Source: Chamaelirium japonicum (taxonomy: Eukaryota; Streptophyta; Magnoliopsida; Liliales; Melanthiaceae). From it: a stretch of 64,000 nt of DNA. A program made the position numbers and the translations under genes. Shown piece by piece: positions 22,030-35,197 of the stretch (positions are counted from its first letter, which is position 1; each line of letters opens with the position of its first letter). The notes under the pieces were generated by a model. The model was not told where the DNA came from and searched no databases. It saw only the letters and a list, made by a program, of their open reading frames with translations. The stretch lies in the NCBI GenBank assembly GCA_947650365.1, contig OX393550.1:96541519-96605518 (forward strand), given 5' to 3'.

Positions 22030-23060
22030 ATCCCGACTTCCTTACATCAACTCGTGTTCCATCTGCAACTTGGAGGCCGAGTCAATTGAGCATGCTTTAT
22101 TATATTGCTCGTATGCCTGAGCGGTGTGGTTTGGTTTGGGCTTGCAACTTAATATAGAGGGTTGTCGTCTATATTAAGTAGTGGATTTGTCGTCTCTTGA
22201 TGCTTGATCGAGGAGACAAAGTCTTCGTTCAAATATGAGATGATTATTCTCTGAAATAATGAAAGGCTAGGAGCCGATGGGTGTTCGATAGATCCTGCCT
22301 GAGACCAGAATCGATCTTGATAGCTTCTAACTCGCTTTTCAGAGACCTATCTTCAGCTTATCAAAAGGGTACAGAGGGCCATCTGTTCCGTGGCCCGGAT
22401 CAAGAAACTCTTAAGGTTAATGTTGATGAGGTTTTGAGCAGTTCTCAGCCGGCAGTTGGGGCCATCATCAGAGCCATCATCAGAGGCAGTTTAGGCTCCC
22501 ATATTCTCTCAAAGGGAGAGATTTTCAATGGATGTGAAGTTATTGAGATCGAATCCATAACGATCCTTCAAGGACTGAAAGCTCTCCAGAGAATTGGGGC
22601 TTCTGATGTTGTCATTGGGGGCAGGGACGAAACCATAATTTTATGTTGGGAGGGGCCAAAGCATAATAATTTCATCTAAACGGGGCCAAAGCATAAACAA
22701 AGAAAAATTTATATACTAAAATTCAAACCTTTTACCATATAACTTTAAAAAAAATATAATTGAGGGGGGGGGGGAGACATGGCCCCCCTTGGTCCATACA
22801 TAGTTTCGTCCCTGATTGGGCGTGACAACCAGGTTTTGTTCCACCTCTTGTTGGATGGGGACCTTTCCCCTCCATGATGGATACACAACATAGTATCCGA
22901 CTGCAAGATAATCTTTAGTAGTTTTACCTCCTGTAGTTTTTCCCATGTCGATCATATGGGATAATAATGCTTATGCTAATGCTTTGGCCAATCTCAGTCT
23001 TCAGGAGCTTTCTTCTTTCTTTTTTTCCCCTTCTTCCTTTATTCCAAACTATATCAATCT
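22030..23060 (+). mobile_element. LINE 3' part: zf-RVT and RNase H, split by a MITE
   Basis: Around 22060-22150 the plus strand reads CNLEAESIEHALLYCSYA then VWFG, the zinc-binding zf-RVT domain found after the RT of plant LINEs. An RNase H domain follows: LKVNVDEVLSSSQPAVGAI (about 22410), then VIEIESITILQGLKALQRIGASDVVIG (about 22535-22621). After a 193-bp MITE it resumes as VLFHLLLDGDLSPP and ends NAYANALANLSLQELSSF (about 22965-23020). Stops and frameshifts make it a pseudogene. It is unlike the LINE copies at 1-425 and 2823-3175 in detail but of the same general type. Confidence 0.8.
22622..22814. mobile_element. hAT-type MITE, 193 bp
   Basis: Terminal inverted repeats CAGGGACGAAACCAT and ATAGTTTCGTCCCTG, with an 8-bp target duplication ATTGGGGG / ATTGGGCG (one mismatch). 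It interrupts the RNase H frame of the surrounding LINE, which reads on in register of meaning on the far side. CAGGGACGAAAC is a typical hAT end. Confidence 0.88.
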
Positions 23061-23269
23061 CCACTCTCATAGCTAAAGAGTATACAATAATCCTTACTTT
23101 TGAACAGGGCCGCTATGAATAGAACTCCCATAGTTCCTACAAAAAAATAGCCTTAATCCCAATATTTGTGCTCGAATTAATGGGATCTTCGCACATTTTG
23201 TTTCACTAACTTTATGGGCTACATACATTCTTTGTTAAAGAAAGGAAATATATATACGGATGAAATAAG

Positions 23270-23532
23270 TGTAGATATCCTCACACGAGGCTAGGGTTGA
23301 ACACCCATAAGGCCCCCATCTCGAGCGCAAACCCAGAGGAATTAAGACGCACACCTAGGGCACAACCTGACCACACTTTGGCTCGACTAGAACCTGGTTA
23401 GGCGGAATCTTGCATTGATACCATTTGTAGATACCCTCACGCCCCAAAACCCAGATCGTTAGAGAAGGTTCACAGAGGGTATATGAAGACACCACCGCCC
23501 AGCCCCTAGCTGATGAGAGACTAAACCCAACA
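23270..23532 (-). mobile_element. TRIM retrotransposon, about 107-bp LTR, copy 1
   Basis: The 5' LTR (minus strand) is 23532-23426, TGTTGGGTTTAG...GGTATCTACA. It is followed by AATGGTATCA, a primer-binding site for initiator methionine tRNA. The short internal domain shares GGCTCGACTAGAACCTGG with the copy at 52955-55291. The 3' LTR is truncated to TGTAGATATCCTCAC at 23270. No protein is encoded. Confidence 0.7.
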
Positions 23533-23832
23533 ATAGCTAGTATACTCGTACCTATAGTGTTTATGCCATTGTTGTAATTTTGTTTGATTTCCCCCCCCTC
23601 CCTTTTGGTGGCTTTGTTACAACTTATTTACTTGCTATCTCTGAGATGAAAGTCTAGTGCAAGCGAGGAACAAAAATCAATATGGTCATATATTTTGGAT
23701 TCATCAGAAATCAAGATATTCCACAAAATTATAAATCAAAATATCGTGATTTTTTTGCGGTATCTTGCTACATAAGTTATTTGGGGGTTTTATTTCATCT
23801 AGGTGGGATGAAAAATTAAAACAATATATTTT

Positions 23833-24131
<299 letters not shown>

Positions 24132-24534
24132 GCATGAAATGATTACTAGCTGGAGGGTGGTGTCTTACTTGAGTGTTTAACAGGACTATCATCTGCTAGC
24201 TGTGATGAAGGCCCCATTTTGGGGACGAAGAGAAGATACCACCCCTTCGTTTCCCACCCACTAAAGGAAATCGACACGGCATGCGGCACGCATCTAACAC
24301 GCTACAAATCCATCGACAAAGACACAAACACACCTAGTTCAATGTTTATGAAGACCAATTGCATATCTATCACCCCCAAAAAAAAAAAAAATCATTTTAG
24401 GGTTCTAAGTTTGGAACCAACTTGGGTTAACATATTAAAGATCGGAAACTTGGTTCTGAATTATTCAATAAATCTAATAATTTGTAGTTGGATGTATCAC
24501 ATTTTTCGTAAAGAATTTTATTTTATTAGATTGA

Positions 24535-24786
24535 AGTGGGGTGGTCATCACCGGGCCTCCAAGAGGCGCCGCATGCCGGCACATCACAACACAAATCGCC
24601 CACCGATGGGCACACACCGCCACACCGACGGAAACCACCACAGCCATCACTCTCGACGGCAAGAAAAAAAAAAGATGCCACACCCAGTGCAAAAAACCCC
24701 GACCCTCGGTCATCAAGATTAACCAGCACCAGGGGTAGAACAACCCACAAATCACCCCATCGGCGGGAGAAACTGGGCACCGCTAT
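24535..24786. other. Unclassified repeat, left part (continues at 30687)
   Basis: GC-rich sequence interrupted by the Gypsy element inserted at 24787. A similar motif (ACCCCAAGAGGCACTACAGAC) occurs at 58605, so it is repetitive. It may be the non-coding part of a LINE. Confidence 0.35.
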
Positions 24787-25299
24787 TGGCGTAATGGAAG
24801 CGGGGTCGAAGAGGAGCACGACTTCTTCGATTGACGACAGAAGGACGTTGCAACGATCCCCTCTCAAGAACTCATGAATCTCACAAGATAGAAGAACATT
24901 GGGAATAACAATCACTTCATAAGAAATATCAAAATCTGGATGTTATTACATGCTAGTAGTAGGCCTATATATAGAGCTCAGCCGAGTACTAAAAAGGAAA
25001 GAAAATAAAAATAAAATAAAAAAGTAATAACATTTCTTAAGAGTCTTTGATATGGCCCAATTTATGGTCTTGGTGCAAGATAATGTGGATACCAATTTTT
25101 CGTTATTAATATTTTTCTTCTTTGGGATCGGATGTCATTTCTTCTAAGTTTTTGTAGTTGCCATCTTTAGGAGGGAGGCATGTTGACTTGCCTCTTTTGG
25201 AGAAGTATGGGCTGGTTGTAGTTGCCACTTTTGGAGAAGTATGGACTGGTTGTGGCTGCCTCTTTTAGAGAGGCTTGATCTACTGTATCATAGTCCTCC

Positions 25300-26830
25300 T
25301 CTTAAAAAGAACTCGGACCCGAGTTTCCTTGAATAAAGTTTGGCTCATGAAAGTCGTATAAATATTTGACGTTGAATGTATTCGAAATTTTATAGTTCTT
25401 TGGTAGGTTCACAATATAGGCGTTATCGCTGATTTTGCTAAGGATTTTGTAATGACCCACTTTCTTCATCTTCAACTTATTGTAAATGCCACTGGGAATC
25501 TCTTATTTCGCAAATGTATCATAACTTGATCGCCTTTGTTGAAGGTCTTTATTCGCTATGATGGTCGTCAGTTTGCTTGTACCTGGCATTACCTTTTTAA
25601 TATTTTCTTTTACTTCAGTATGAATGTCAGAGATTTTCTTTATCATGCGGTCCTCCGAAATATTCATACTCGAGAATTTTGGAAGCGGTACAAGATCTAG
25701 GTGTGGGTGGGAGATTGATCATACACGATCTTGAACGGGGTCTTGTCGGTTGATCTATTGGGTATATTGTTGAAGGCGAACTTGGCCTAGGCAAGCGCTA
25801 GGTCCCATTGCTTCGGTTTATCTCGGCCAGGCATCTAAGGATGTTGCCTAAGGTATGATTCACCATCTCTGTTTTTTCATCGGTTTGTGGGTGACGTGTG
25901 CTACTGTACTAGAGAGTGGTGTCGAGGCGCTTCCAGAGGGTCATCCAAAAATGGCTGAGGAACTTGGTGTTTCCTGTCGGAGGTGATTATCTTTGACTCA
26001 CCATGTAATCGAACGACTTCCGGAAGCAAGATTTATGATGTTGACTGCGTCCGCCGTCTTCTTGCAAGGCACGAAATGGCCGGCTCATCTTTGAGAAACG
26101 GTCGACTACCAAGAAGATGGAGTCAACGCCTCTCTAGGTGCGGGGAACTCCAAGGACCAAGTCCATGGAGAGATAGATCCACTGGGTGTTTGGGATAGAA
26201 AGTGGCATGTATAGCCCAATGTTTTGTGCTTGTGTTTTGGCAGTTTAGTAGGTGTAGCATTGCTACACGAAGTCGCTTGTATCTCGTTGAGTTGTGGCCA
26301 GTAGTATCTATCCTCCACATGGGAGATAGACTTGTCCCACCCTGGATGGCATCCGAGTCATCCGTAGTATATATCTCACACCAATTGCTCTTGGAGGGAA
26401 CTGCGGGGAATGCGAAGTTGATTATCTTTGAAGAGAAAACCTTCTTGGATGTGAAAATCTCTAGTGCTCGCCTGGTTAGTGATGCATCGCTCCCAGGCGT
26501 CTCGAAGGTCTTCATCTTTTGGATACAATTTCTTGAGGTAGTCAAAGCCTACTACCTCCGCCTGCATGGTGATAAGAATGGCTGCTCTTCTCCTGAGTGC
26601 ATCGGCCATTGTGTTTAGCTTTCCCGATTTGTGTTTGATCATGTAGTTGAATTTTTGGATGCAGGCTATCCACCGAGCATGCATCCGATTGGTATATTTC
26701 GAGATGTTGAGGTACCGGAGGGCTTGATAATCGGTGTGCAAGAGAAATTCCCTCTGGATGAGATAATGTTTCTAGTGCCTGAACCACTACATATAGTTCC
26801 AGTTCGTAGGTTGACAACTTCGTTCTCGCC
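25300..26830 (-). pseudogene. Gypsy RNase H end and integrase, degenerate
   Basis: On the minus strand, HTDYQALRYLNISKYTNRMH (about 26738-26680) is the end of the Ty3-type RNase H. It is followed by HKSGKLNTMADAL and the start of the integrase region. Further integrase sequence continues down to about 25300 but in several frames with stops. The chromodomain, if ever present, is not recognisable. Confidence 0.65.
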
Positions 26831-27228
26831 TCGCTGAGCTTCTCGCTAAAGAAAGCTATTGGCCTCGCTTCTCAGGACAAGACTGCACCAATGCCTATCA
26901 TGGAAGCATCGCAGTCGACTTTGAATAACTTCTTGAAATTTGACAGAGCTAGTACTGGGGCCGTCGTGAGCTTAACTTTGATGGCGTTGAAGCGCTGCTC
27001 AGCCTTGTTGGTCCACTGGAACTTCTCATTTTTCATGCAATTCGTTAGGGGAGCGCAATGCTGCTAAAGTTTTGTACAAGCGGCTATAGAAAGTCCCCAG
27101 GCCATGAAAGCTCCTGACCTCGGTGGTACTCTTTCAGGTAGGTTACTCATGGATAGCCTTCACCTTGTCTGCATCGATACAGATCCCTTCATTGCCTACC
27201 ACATATCCTAGAAAAATGAGGCTAGATG

Positions 27229-28062
27229 TTAGGAAACTATATTTTTAAAAATTATGTACAACTTGGCTTCTTGAAGAGTTGAGAAGATCTGTCGTAAGTG
27301 CTGGATGTGATCCTCCTCTGTCTGGCTATATACCAGAATATCATCAAAGTAAACCATAATAAATTTGCAAATGAAAGGCTTCAAGACTTGGTTCATCAAT
27401 CTCATGAAAGTACTCAGGACGTTGGAGAGGCCGAAGGGAGAACAATTTTGTTCCAACCTCTTTAAAGAGGTTGGAACATTCTTTGCTCTCTCATTGGTCC
27501 ATTTCAAGGGCATGCTTGTCATTTCATGCTTTTAATCATGGTAAAATGACCAAAAGCCCTTGAAATGGACCAATGGGAGAGCAAAGAATGTTCCAACCTC
27601 TTTAAGGCCGAAGGGCATAACAAGCCACTCATAGAGGCCCTACTTCGTCTTGAAGGCTGTCTTCCATTCGTCGTCAGGTCAGATCCAGATTTGGTTATAG
27701 CCGCTCTTGAGGTCGATCTTTGAAATGAATTTAACGCCCTCCAACTTGTCCAGCATGTCATCCAGGCTTGGGATCGTAAGCTGGTACTTGATGGTGATCT
27801 TGTTGATCACCTGACTATCGATGCACATCCTCTAGCTCTCATCTTTCTTTGGTGTCAGCAGTGCCGGTACCGCACATGGACTCATGCTTTCATTAACTAG
27901 TCCTTTGCAGATGAGCTCCTTTATTTGACCTTGCATGATGTCGTACTCCTTTGAGGTCATCTGGTAGTGTTGAAGGTTCGGGAGACTTGCACTAGGGATG
28001 AGGTCAATGTGGTCCTGGATGTCTTGCATCAGTGGTAGCTCATCTGGGAGGTCTTCTGGCAT
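27229..28062 (-). pseudogene. Gypsy reverse transcriptase, broken by a foldback insert
   Basis: Starts with the RT N-terminal block, including [17 protein letters not shown] and [16 protein letters not shown] (about 27930-27835). Later blocks are [20 protein letters not shown] (about 27445-27385) and the catalytic YFDDILVYS (about 27350-27325). Between them a 166-bp foldback insert (27439-27604) splits the FGL(S) region. The insert and further frameshifts disable the enzyme. Confidence 0.8.
27439..27604. mobile_element. Foldback MITE, 166 bp, inside the Gypsy RT
   Basis: Arms of about 48 bp, from AAAGAGGTTGGAACATTCTTT through GTCCATTTCAAGGGC and its complement, fold back around a short loop. 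The flanks AGGCCGAAGGG (27428-27438 and 27605-27615) are an exact 11-bp direct repeat. Part of it is codon sequence normally present once in the RT, so it is a target duplication. A 9-11-bp duplication suggests a Mutator-like origin. Confidence 0.8.
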
Positions 28063-30172
28063 AATTCCGCAAAACTCTTACAGGGAGATGTTTCACGACA
28101 TCGGGGGCAATGACATGCTTGGCTCCTACACCTTTCATCAGTAGTGCGTAGAGGATACTTGTATCTTTTAGATCACACTCAAAATCATTAGTAGCCAAAA
28201 ATGATTGCCCCTCCACTTTGGACGCTTTGGGACGACTATTTTCCTTCATCGGCCCGAGGATGACCTTCTATCCATCTTTGATGAAGGCATAGATGTTTTC
28301 TTGGCCCTTATGCACAACATTCCAATCAAATTACCATGGTCTGCCAAGTAAAATATGGCAAGCATCCATCTCCACAACATCGCACTGGATGTCATTTTTA
28401 TACGTTTTGCCGATAGATAGGAGAATCGTGCACCGTCTGGTTACCTTGAGACCATCGACGGCTTTGAGCCACCCAATGTCGTAGGGCTTCGGGTGTACCT
28501 CTGTGAGAATCTAGAGCTTGTCCACTATTGATCTGGAGATGATGTTCTCACTACTTCTACCATCGATGATGACATCACACACCTTGTCATAGACAATACA
28601 CTGTGTCTGGAAGATGCGATGTCATTGGGATTCGGGATCTTTGCATGGTGCATACATAAGTACGTCTACGTATAATGAGTGAGAGATGGTCTCCCTCATC
28701 ATCGTATGTGACTTCCTCATCGTTATTAGCCTGTTCTTCGGGTGCTTCTTCATCGTAGCCTTCATTTGTTTCAGCAATGTTAGCATGCGTCGTTGTGGAT
28801 AATGATTGGAGCAGTGCCCCACTTGATTGCATCGGTGGCACTTGTCTCCCCTTTGAACAGCGTAGGGGTTTGTAGGCAGAGTTCACACGGGGTTTGTGGT
28901 GCCGGTCGTCCTTGCTTGACTGGTGTTGGCTCCTTTATTCGTAGTAGCTGACCCTTCTTTCTCAGGAGTTTTTCCTCGATTGGTCGAAGAATCGCTTGCT
29001 CGGGTTTGTGCGAGTACTGTTGGGTTGATGGAGTTGTTATGGGGATTTGCCTTCTGCTCTAGTTGTGTCTCCACATACATGGCTAGTTACACCACATATT
29101 CCAGATAGACAAGGTCTTAGACTGCTAGTCAAAGTCCTCCGATGTAGTATGCTACTTGCTGAGCGTTGGTCTCCTTTAGATTGTTACGGGCTGCTAGATG
29201 GAAGAATTTCGTCATGTACTTATTGACAGTGCGAGGGCCCTACCTATAAATTTGGTATTGTTAGAATAATACCTGGTTGTAGTCTTGTGGGAGGAAACAC
29301 GCACAAAGAAACTGCTTCATTCGTGACCAAGAATGGATATGATTATTTGCAATCCGGGTACGAGATTGTTGGTGTTGCTCCCACCATGCGGATGCACCTC
29401 CATTGAGTTTCTACGCCACCAGCTTGATCTTCTTCTCTTCCATTGTATCCATATAGTCCAAATCGCTCGACTTTAGAGAGTCAGTCGAGAAACTCTTCGA
29501 TGTTAAGGTGGTCGGTGAAGGTGGGCAAGTCCACCTTCATGCAGAAGTCACGGTTATTACCGCCATTTCGGTAGCCTCCATCGAAGTTGCCGGGGCCGTA
29601 GTTGTAGCCGCCATAGCCACCGTAATGGCCGCCATGGGTCGTCGTTTTTGCCTTGATAGCCACCATGATTGCCACCATTGTATTCGCCGCGACAACCGTA
29701 GTTGCCTACCCATCCATGGTAGAATCCACGACTTCCAGGGTAGTGATCGTAATATCCTCCTATAAGGCGATTGTCACCATCGTAGGGATCGTATTGTGGG
29801 GGAAGCACCTCCTCGTCGCTTGAATAATTTTTATAGGAAGTCCTACGATCTTGACATTGTGCGTCTTTATGAAGGATGTCATTCCGTTGAAGCGATTCGA
29901 TGGTGGTGTCTCGACTTTCCTTGCGGTGGGTTTACTGATCCGTTTGGTGTGCTTGAGGGAGCCCTCCTCCGGGAATCTGGTCAAGATCGAGAGCATGCGT
30001 TATCTTCACAAGGATCTCTCATATCCCGACCAAATATGCTTTCACTACCCGATGAAAAAACCGTGAGACCCTCAAAAGGTAGTACTCCTAGATCACCGTC
30101 TGTGGAGTTGGGGTTTCCCGATCCATACTGAGCGGCCATCGGAGCGGGATAACGCCTGCTTTGATACCAACT
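28040..30172 (-). pseudogene. Gypsy gag and protease region, degenerate
   Basis: Minus-strand frames cover a glycine/tyrosine/asparagine-rich stretch (about 29800-29560), gag-type sequence, and an acidic segment (about 28780-28690). A protease-like region follows (28249-28040). Frameshifts prevent a continuous polyprotein. Identification rests mainly on position between the primer-binding site and RT. Confidence 0.55.
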
Positions 30173-30686
30173 TGGCATAGCGGAAGCGGGTTGAAGAGGA
30201 GCACGTCTTCTTCAATTGATGACAGAAGAACGATGCAATGATAATATCTCAAGAACTCTAATGAATCTCACAAGACGTAAGAACTTTGAGAATAACAATC
30301 ACTTCATAAGAAATATCAAAATCTGGATGTCATTACATGCTAGTAGTAGGCCGTTATATAGGGCTCATCCGAGTACTAAGAATGAAAGAAAATAAAAATA
30401 AAATAAAAAATTAATAACATTCCTTAAGAGCCTTTGATGAATCTGGCCTAATTTATGGTCTTGATGCAAAATCACGTGGATACCGATTTTTCGTCATTAA
30501 TATCTTTCTTCTTTGGGATCAGATGACATTCCTTCTAAGTTGTTGTAGCTGCCAACTTTAGGAGGGAGGCATGATGGCTTGCCTCTTTTGGAGAAGCATG
30601 GGCTGGTTGTAGCTGCCACTTTTGGAGAAGTGTGGACTGGTTGTACCTGCCTCTTTTGGAGAGGCATGATCTCCTGTATTAACTAT

Positions 30687-31250
30687 ACACAAAAGAAGAG
30701 TAAAAAGGGAACACCACCAAAGCTGCCACCACGAAGAGGGATGACGCCACCCACTGGACGCCGGAAAGGAAGTCGCCGACTAGTTCCGCCAAAGACAACA
30801 CGCTGAACCGAGCCGGATCCTCCTTAACACGCCACTGGGAGCCACCAAAACGATCCGAGGCGGGGCCAATAGCCCATACTAGGGCCTTTGCAACGATCGG
30901 ACCATGCCACCACACCACGCTAGAGAGGGACACCGTCGGATCCGAGCGAGCGCCGGAAAGAGCAACCCAAAAACCCAGATGAGAGTGGGAAGGGGAACAA
31001 AACCCTATCAAAATTCCAAAAATTGGACGGAGGAAAAGTCAAAAAGGGCCCTTGGAGAGAAGAACCGGATCCACCAAGAGTTCGACCTCCTCGACGGTGG
31101 CTGGGGAGGTTGAGGCAACCAAAGCCCTAAATCGCCCTCGGTAGTGCCGAAGGGGGAAAGGTCCCCGCCCATTGGAGAGAATTTCAAATTTGCTTGCAAG
31201 AATGTTTCCTAATTCGTACTTGGTTGAGTCAGGTTGGTCGCAAGAGCTCG
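30687..31250. other. Unclassified repeat, right part
   Basis: Continuation of 24535-24786 beyond the Gypsy insertion. On the minus strand one frame of 110 codons (31011-30682) is open but has no recognised domain. The next stretch (31251-31940) shows no gene. Confidence 0.3.
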
Positions 31251-31949
31251 AGTCAAACCCTGAGCTCGGGCGTAAATTTTTTAGTTTTTTTTTTAATTTA
31301 AGGTTGACCTATATTGGTGGCCAGGTCCCCCAGCAAAAGCAGAACTAAATCTGGTAGCTAGGCCCAGCCGCAACAAAAGGGGTAGCAAAATCGACGGCTT
31401 TGCAGCTTCAAAAGAGTCCAAAACCAGCGGCCAACGCCGTCTAAACCAATTGTGACATAGTCCACCTCAATTGACGGTCAGGACACTAATCTAGATTCTT
31501 TTTTAGCTACCGAAATAGGGTGTTTTTCTTGTTGTGCCTTCACCCTGCCAGTTTATTGATAGGCCAATAATACAAAGGATCGATGAATGATTTATTAATC
31601 ATTAAATAACATGCTCTGATGAATGTTTCTTACTTATCATTAAGAAAATTTTACTTTAGAGATTTATTACCTTGATGAGGAATTTGTCATGAACTGCAAG
31701 CCACATGAAGATGCAAATTTTCAACAAGTCTCCTTTTACAAAACCAATGTTCTATAACTTTGTTTAATAAAACTCCCCGACCTATATAGTTTTCCATAAA
31801 TTTGTTTAAACCACACCCTAGTATTAACTTATTCATGCATTTCTCAACCTTTTCTTCCTAGCTAGTGGGCCACTTCTCAACCTTTTCTTTTAGTAATACA
31901 TATCATCCTTGTGCAAACCTCCTCCCCCTAATAAGGAGATGGAAGCACT

Positions 31950-32200
31950 TTAAGGGCAATTAATGTTTCAGCTAACAGTTATTAGTTCTACTACTTCATG
32001 GACAATCAATCTCAATGTACTTTGTGTACTCATGAAAAATTGATTTGCTAACGATCTAAATAGTACTCTAGTTATCATAGTATAAAGGAGTAATAGATCG
32101 TTATTAGTTCTTTCACTCCTATGATGAGTTTGATCCATGGTCTATCTTGTGTCAGTATGCTAACAAGAGATGTATCGACCACTATGGTGGTTCGTTTTTT
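31950..32200 (-). mobile_element. Copia RNase H remnant
   Basis: The minus strand gives STI-IVSKSIFHEYTKYIEIDC (a stop at the dash), the end of a Copia RNase H where it normally reads NPVFHERTKHIEIDCH. It corresponds to the 4735-4860 part of the other Copia remnant, but is more decayed. Confidence 0.7.
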
Positions 32201-32456
32201 TTTTATTTTTAAAAGCCACTCTTGCTACCTACCCCCTAATTTTTCAATTTCAAGTAAAAAAGAATGATGGTATGCATGGGGAACAACTACCCTCATGCTG
32301 CAGGAGTTGCGCATCAAATTAGAAGGATCGATGTTATGCCAACACATCAAGTGCATAATACCTGCCCACACGCTAGGCTAAACCGACTCTAGTGACATCA
32401 ACCTTGCTATGATTTGTACATGGCATGCGATAAAATGAATTTGGCCTATAAGGTAT

Positions 32457-35051
32457 TGTTGGGAACCAAGGATTCGACGATCTTCGGACCAGCCGCCGGG
32501 TCTTTTGTGGAAGCATCGTGCTATGGATCGAGGAATCTGAGCCTCGTAATGACCCTGCCTAACACCTGTAACAGAGAGCATGAGACAACACACAATGATA
32601 TAAAATACAGAATTCTACCGGCAATCAAGGACTTGAATTATTACTAGAAGATAACAACAAATAGTGCTCTCCATTTGTAGGATGCCGCTAACCCTAACCT
32701 TGCTCCTCTCACACATCACACATACGCGAAGTAGAGAAGCACCCACTACTTAGAGTTACATAGAGATTATCGAAGGATCACAAAGACGTGGAAGCACCTC
32801 GGAGAAGAAACCCGTGTCGAAGAACTCAAAGAAGATTCGCACACTGTATCATTTGCCTTTCCACTTCGATAGCCACGACGAAGAACTCGGAGAAGATCCG
32901 TACACCGTATCCATTTCATTTCCTCTTCTTTTTATCTTCCTCTTCTTTTTCGTTCTTCCTCTCTACTTTCCTTCTACTTGATCTCCTCCCCTCTACACGG
33001 CAAACCCTAGACTGGGTTATCATTCTCTCCTCAACCATGACTTGATCTTCCATCCTCTACAAGAAGAACCACTCACCATGTTTCCGCCTCCTTGAGATTC
33101 CAAGAGCCTTGGGGGAGCGCCGTGCCGCCCCCCCCCCCGATCATTCATTTCTCCCCGTGACTTTCTCTTCTCGTAGACAATCTCTGATCACCCTCACCGT
33201 AGCCGTTGTCAATGATCTTCAAGAGGTTTTCAATCTTAGGTTGAACCCAAGATTCACCCTTGCTTCCCTTAAATAGGGGAGCAAATGTGTGCCCATAGGA
33301 TACCCAAAACCCTCCAAAATTTTGACCAAATCGCTCTATGCCGCAGCCTTCGACCTCGAACATGTGCCGAGAAAACCGAGCACTTGGGCGCCCATAGCCA
33401 GTGTCAGTACTGAAACCCACCCTTGCCCCCGACCCCGCTCTACCAAATTCAGCACCCGGGAGCCCAACAGTCAGTGCTTAGGCAAACTATGCTTGGCAGC
33501 CTGGGTCAGGTCCTTCTCACGCTCAGGTCTGGAGCTGGTCTCGGGTGCAGGCTTTGGTGGACCAAACCCTTCAATCATCACCTTTGGCCCATTGAAGTCC
33601 AACACCCCAAATCTTCCTCCACGCCATCGAGGTTGCTACCTTCGTCATTATCATCAACGCCGCTACTGAGAGCCTATGGTAATCCATTACTTCAATTCCT
33701 TGTCGCCATCTTTGCACCCTACACCAGGTGTCCGATCACCTATCCCAATGATTGACCAAGTCCAATTTTCTTTGGACTTGTTCCAAACCCACTTTTTCTA
33801 CATCTTCCTTGCGCCATGAACATGCTCCATTTGCATGCTTATTTTTCACTGAATCCTTTGCCTTCGAAGCTTTCCTCACAGCAACCACATATCAGTCTCC
33901 ATTGCAGTCTCTCTCCACGATCGAAGAAGCGTGATCCAAAACCTCCAGGACTCCATCTAAACCGACGGTCCTATACCTGAGAGAATCCAATCCAAAGAGG
34001 CTGATTTCTCCTTTGAGATACTTGAGGTAGGAGAGAACTTAGTCAAACCCATGTGCTGTCGAGAACCATCCAGTCATTCCCGGACATCCTCTCTGGCATA
34101 TCCACCTTTATGTCCAGATGACCAACAGATAGAAAATTCCTCTATCTGCATCTTCCATAATATGAAATTCATATATACCATTCAAACTTCTTGATTCTCA
34201 AACTGTTTTTCTCCTTGCTTCACCCACCTCAGATCTTCGAACGGTTGTCGGGTCTTTCACGGAAGTATCGTGCTACGGATCGAGGAACCTTAGGCATGTG
34301 GACATCCCATCTTACATCGGAAACAGAGAACACGAGACAACACACAATAGTAAAAAATGCATAATTTTACCGGTAATCAAGGACTTGGATAATCACTAGT
34401 TAGATTGCATCTACAATGGTCTCTGTTTGTCGGACCCTGCTAAGCCTAACCTTGCTCCTCTCACACATCAAATATTCACGAAGTAGAGAATCATCCGCTA
34501 TCGAGAGTTATATAGAAATTACCGAAGGATCACCAAGAAATGGAAGCACCTCTACAAGAAGAACCACTCACCATGTTACTACCGCCTTGAGACTCCAAGA
34601 GCCCGGGGTGAACACCGCGTCGGCACCCCCCTGGATTCTACACTTCTCCCTGCGACTTTTCTTTCTCGTAGACAATCTTTGATCACCCTCATCGTAGCCG
34701 TCGTCGACGATCTCCAAGAGATTTTCAATCTTAGGTTTAGCCCTAGATCCACCTTGCTTCGCTTAAATAGGGGAGCAAACGTGTGCCCATGGAAGACCCA
34801 AAATGCCCCAAATTTTTTGCCAAAATCGCTCAATCCTGTAGCCCCTTACCTCAAACCTACACCCAAAAAACCGGGTGCCCATAGCCGGTGCCCGAGCGGC
34901 AATATAGAACCCCCCCGGACCCTGTTCTGTCAGATTCGACACCAACAGTCGGTGCCTAGATGAACTATGCTTGGCAGCTCAGGTTGGGTTCTTCTAGCGC
35001 TCAGGTCTAGGCCTGGTCTCAACTGCAGGCTTTGGTGGGCCAAACCCAACA
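32457..35051 (-). mobile_element. Non-autonomous LTR retrotransposon with two LTRs
   Basis: LTRs are 32457-33573 (complete, TGTTGGGAACC...TTCA) and about 34231-35051 (its inner end lost, ...CCCAACA). They share long blocks such as GGGTCTTTYRYGGAAGYATCGTG and TTAAATAGGGGAGCAAA. Flanks GGTAT (32452-32456) and AGTAT (35052-35056) are a probable target duplication. The 660-bp interior has no retrotransposon domain. Loss of the end of one LTR would also remove the primer-binding site. Orientation is inferred from that loss and is uncertain. Confidence 0.75.
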
Positions 35052-35197
35052 AGTATGTGGGCATAACATCGCTCAATTGAAAAAACCTAATTACCACTTG
35101 TTTTTTTCCAGTGGCACATTCCTCCTTGAAGCTTCTTCCTCCACTTTTGCAACTATTTCGTAATGATATTAATTGCTCTTTTTGTATCTATATTGCT

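Larger units (their letters stand above)
24787..30681 (-). mobile_element. Ty3/Gypsy retrotransposon with both LTRs, decayed
   Basis: 5895 bp. LTRs are 24787-25290 (3') and 30173-30681 (5'), similar along their length. The flanks GCTAT (24782-24786) and ACTAT (30682-30686) are a near-perfect target duplication. Next to the 5' LTR the minus strand reads TTGGTATCAAAGCAGG, a methionine-tRNA-type primer-binding site. Next to the 3' LTR it reads AAGAGGAGGACTA, a polypurine tract. The gene order gag-protease-RT-RNase H-integrase fits Ty3/Gypsy. The RT resembles chromovirus-type elements. Confidence 0.88.

Noticed and set aside
32690..32705. Telomere-like CTAACCCTAACC
   Set aside because: Only about two units, inside an LTR that is repeated at 34435, so not a telomeric tract.
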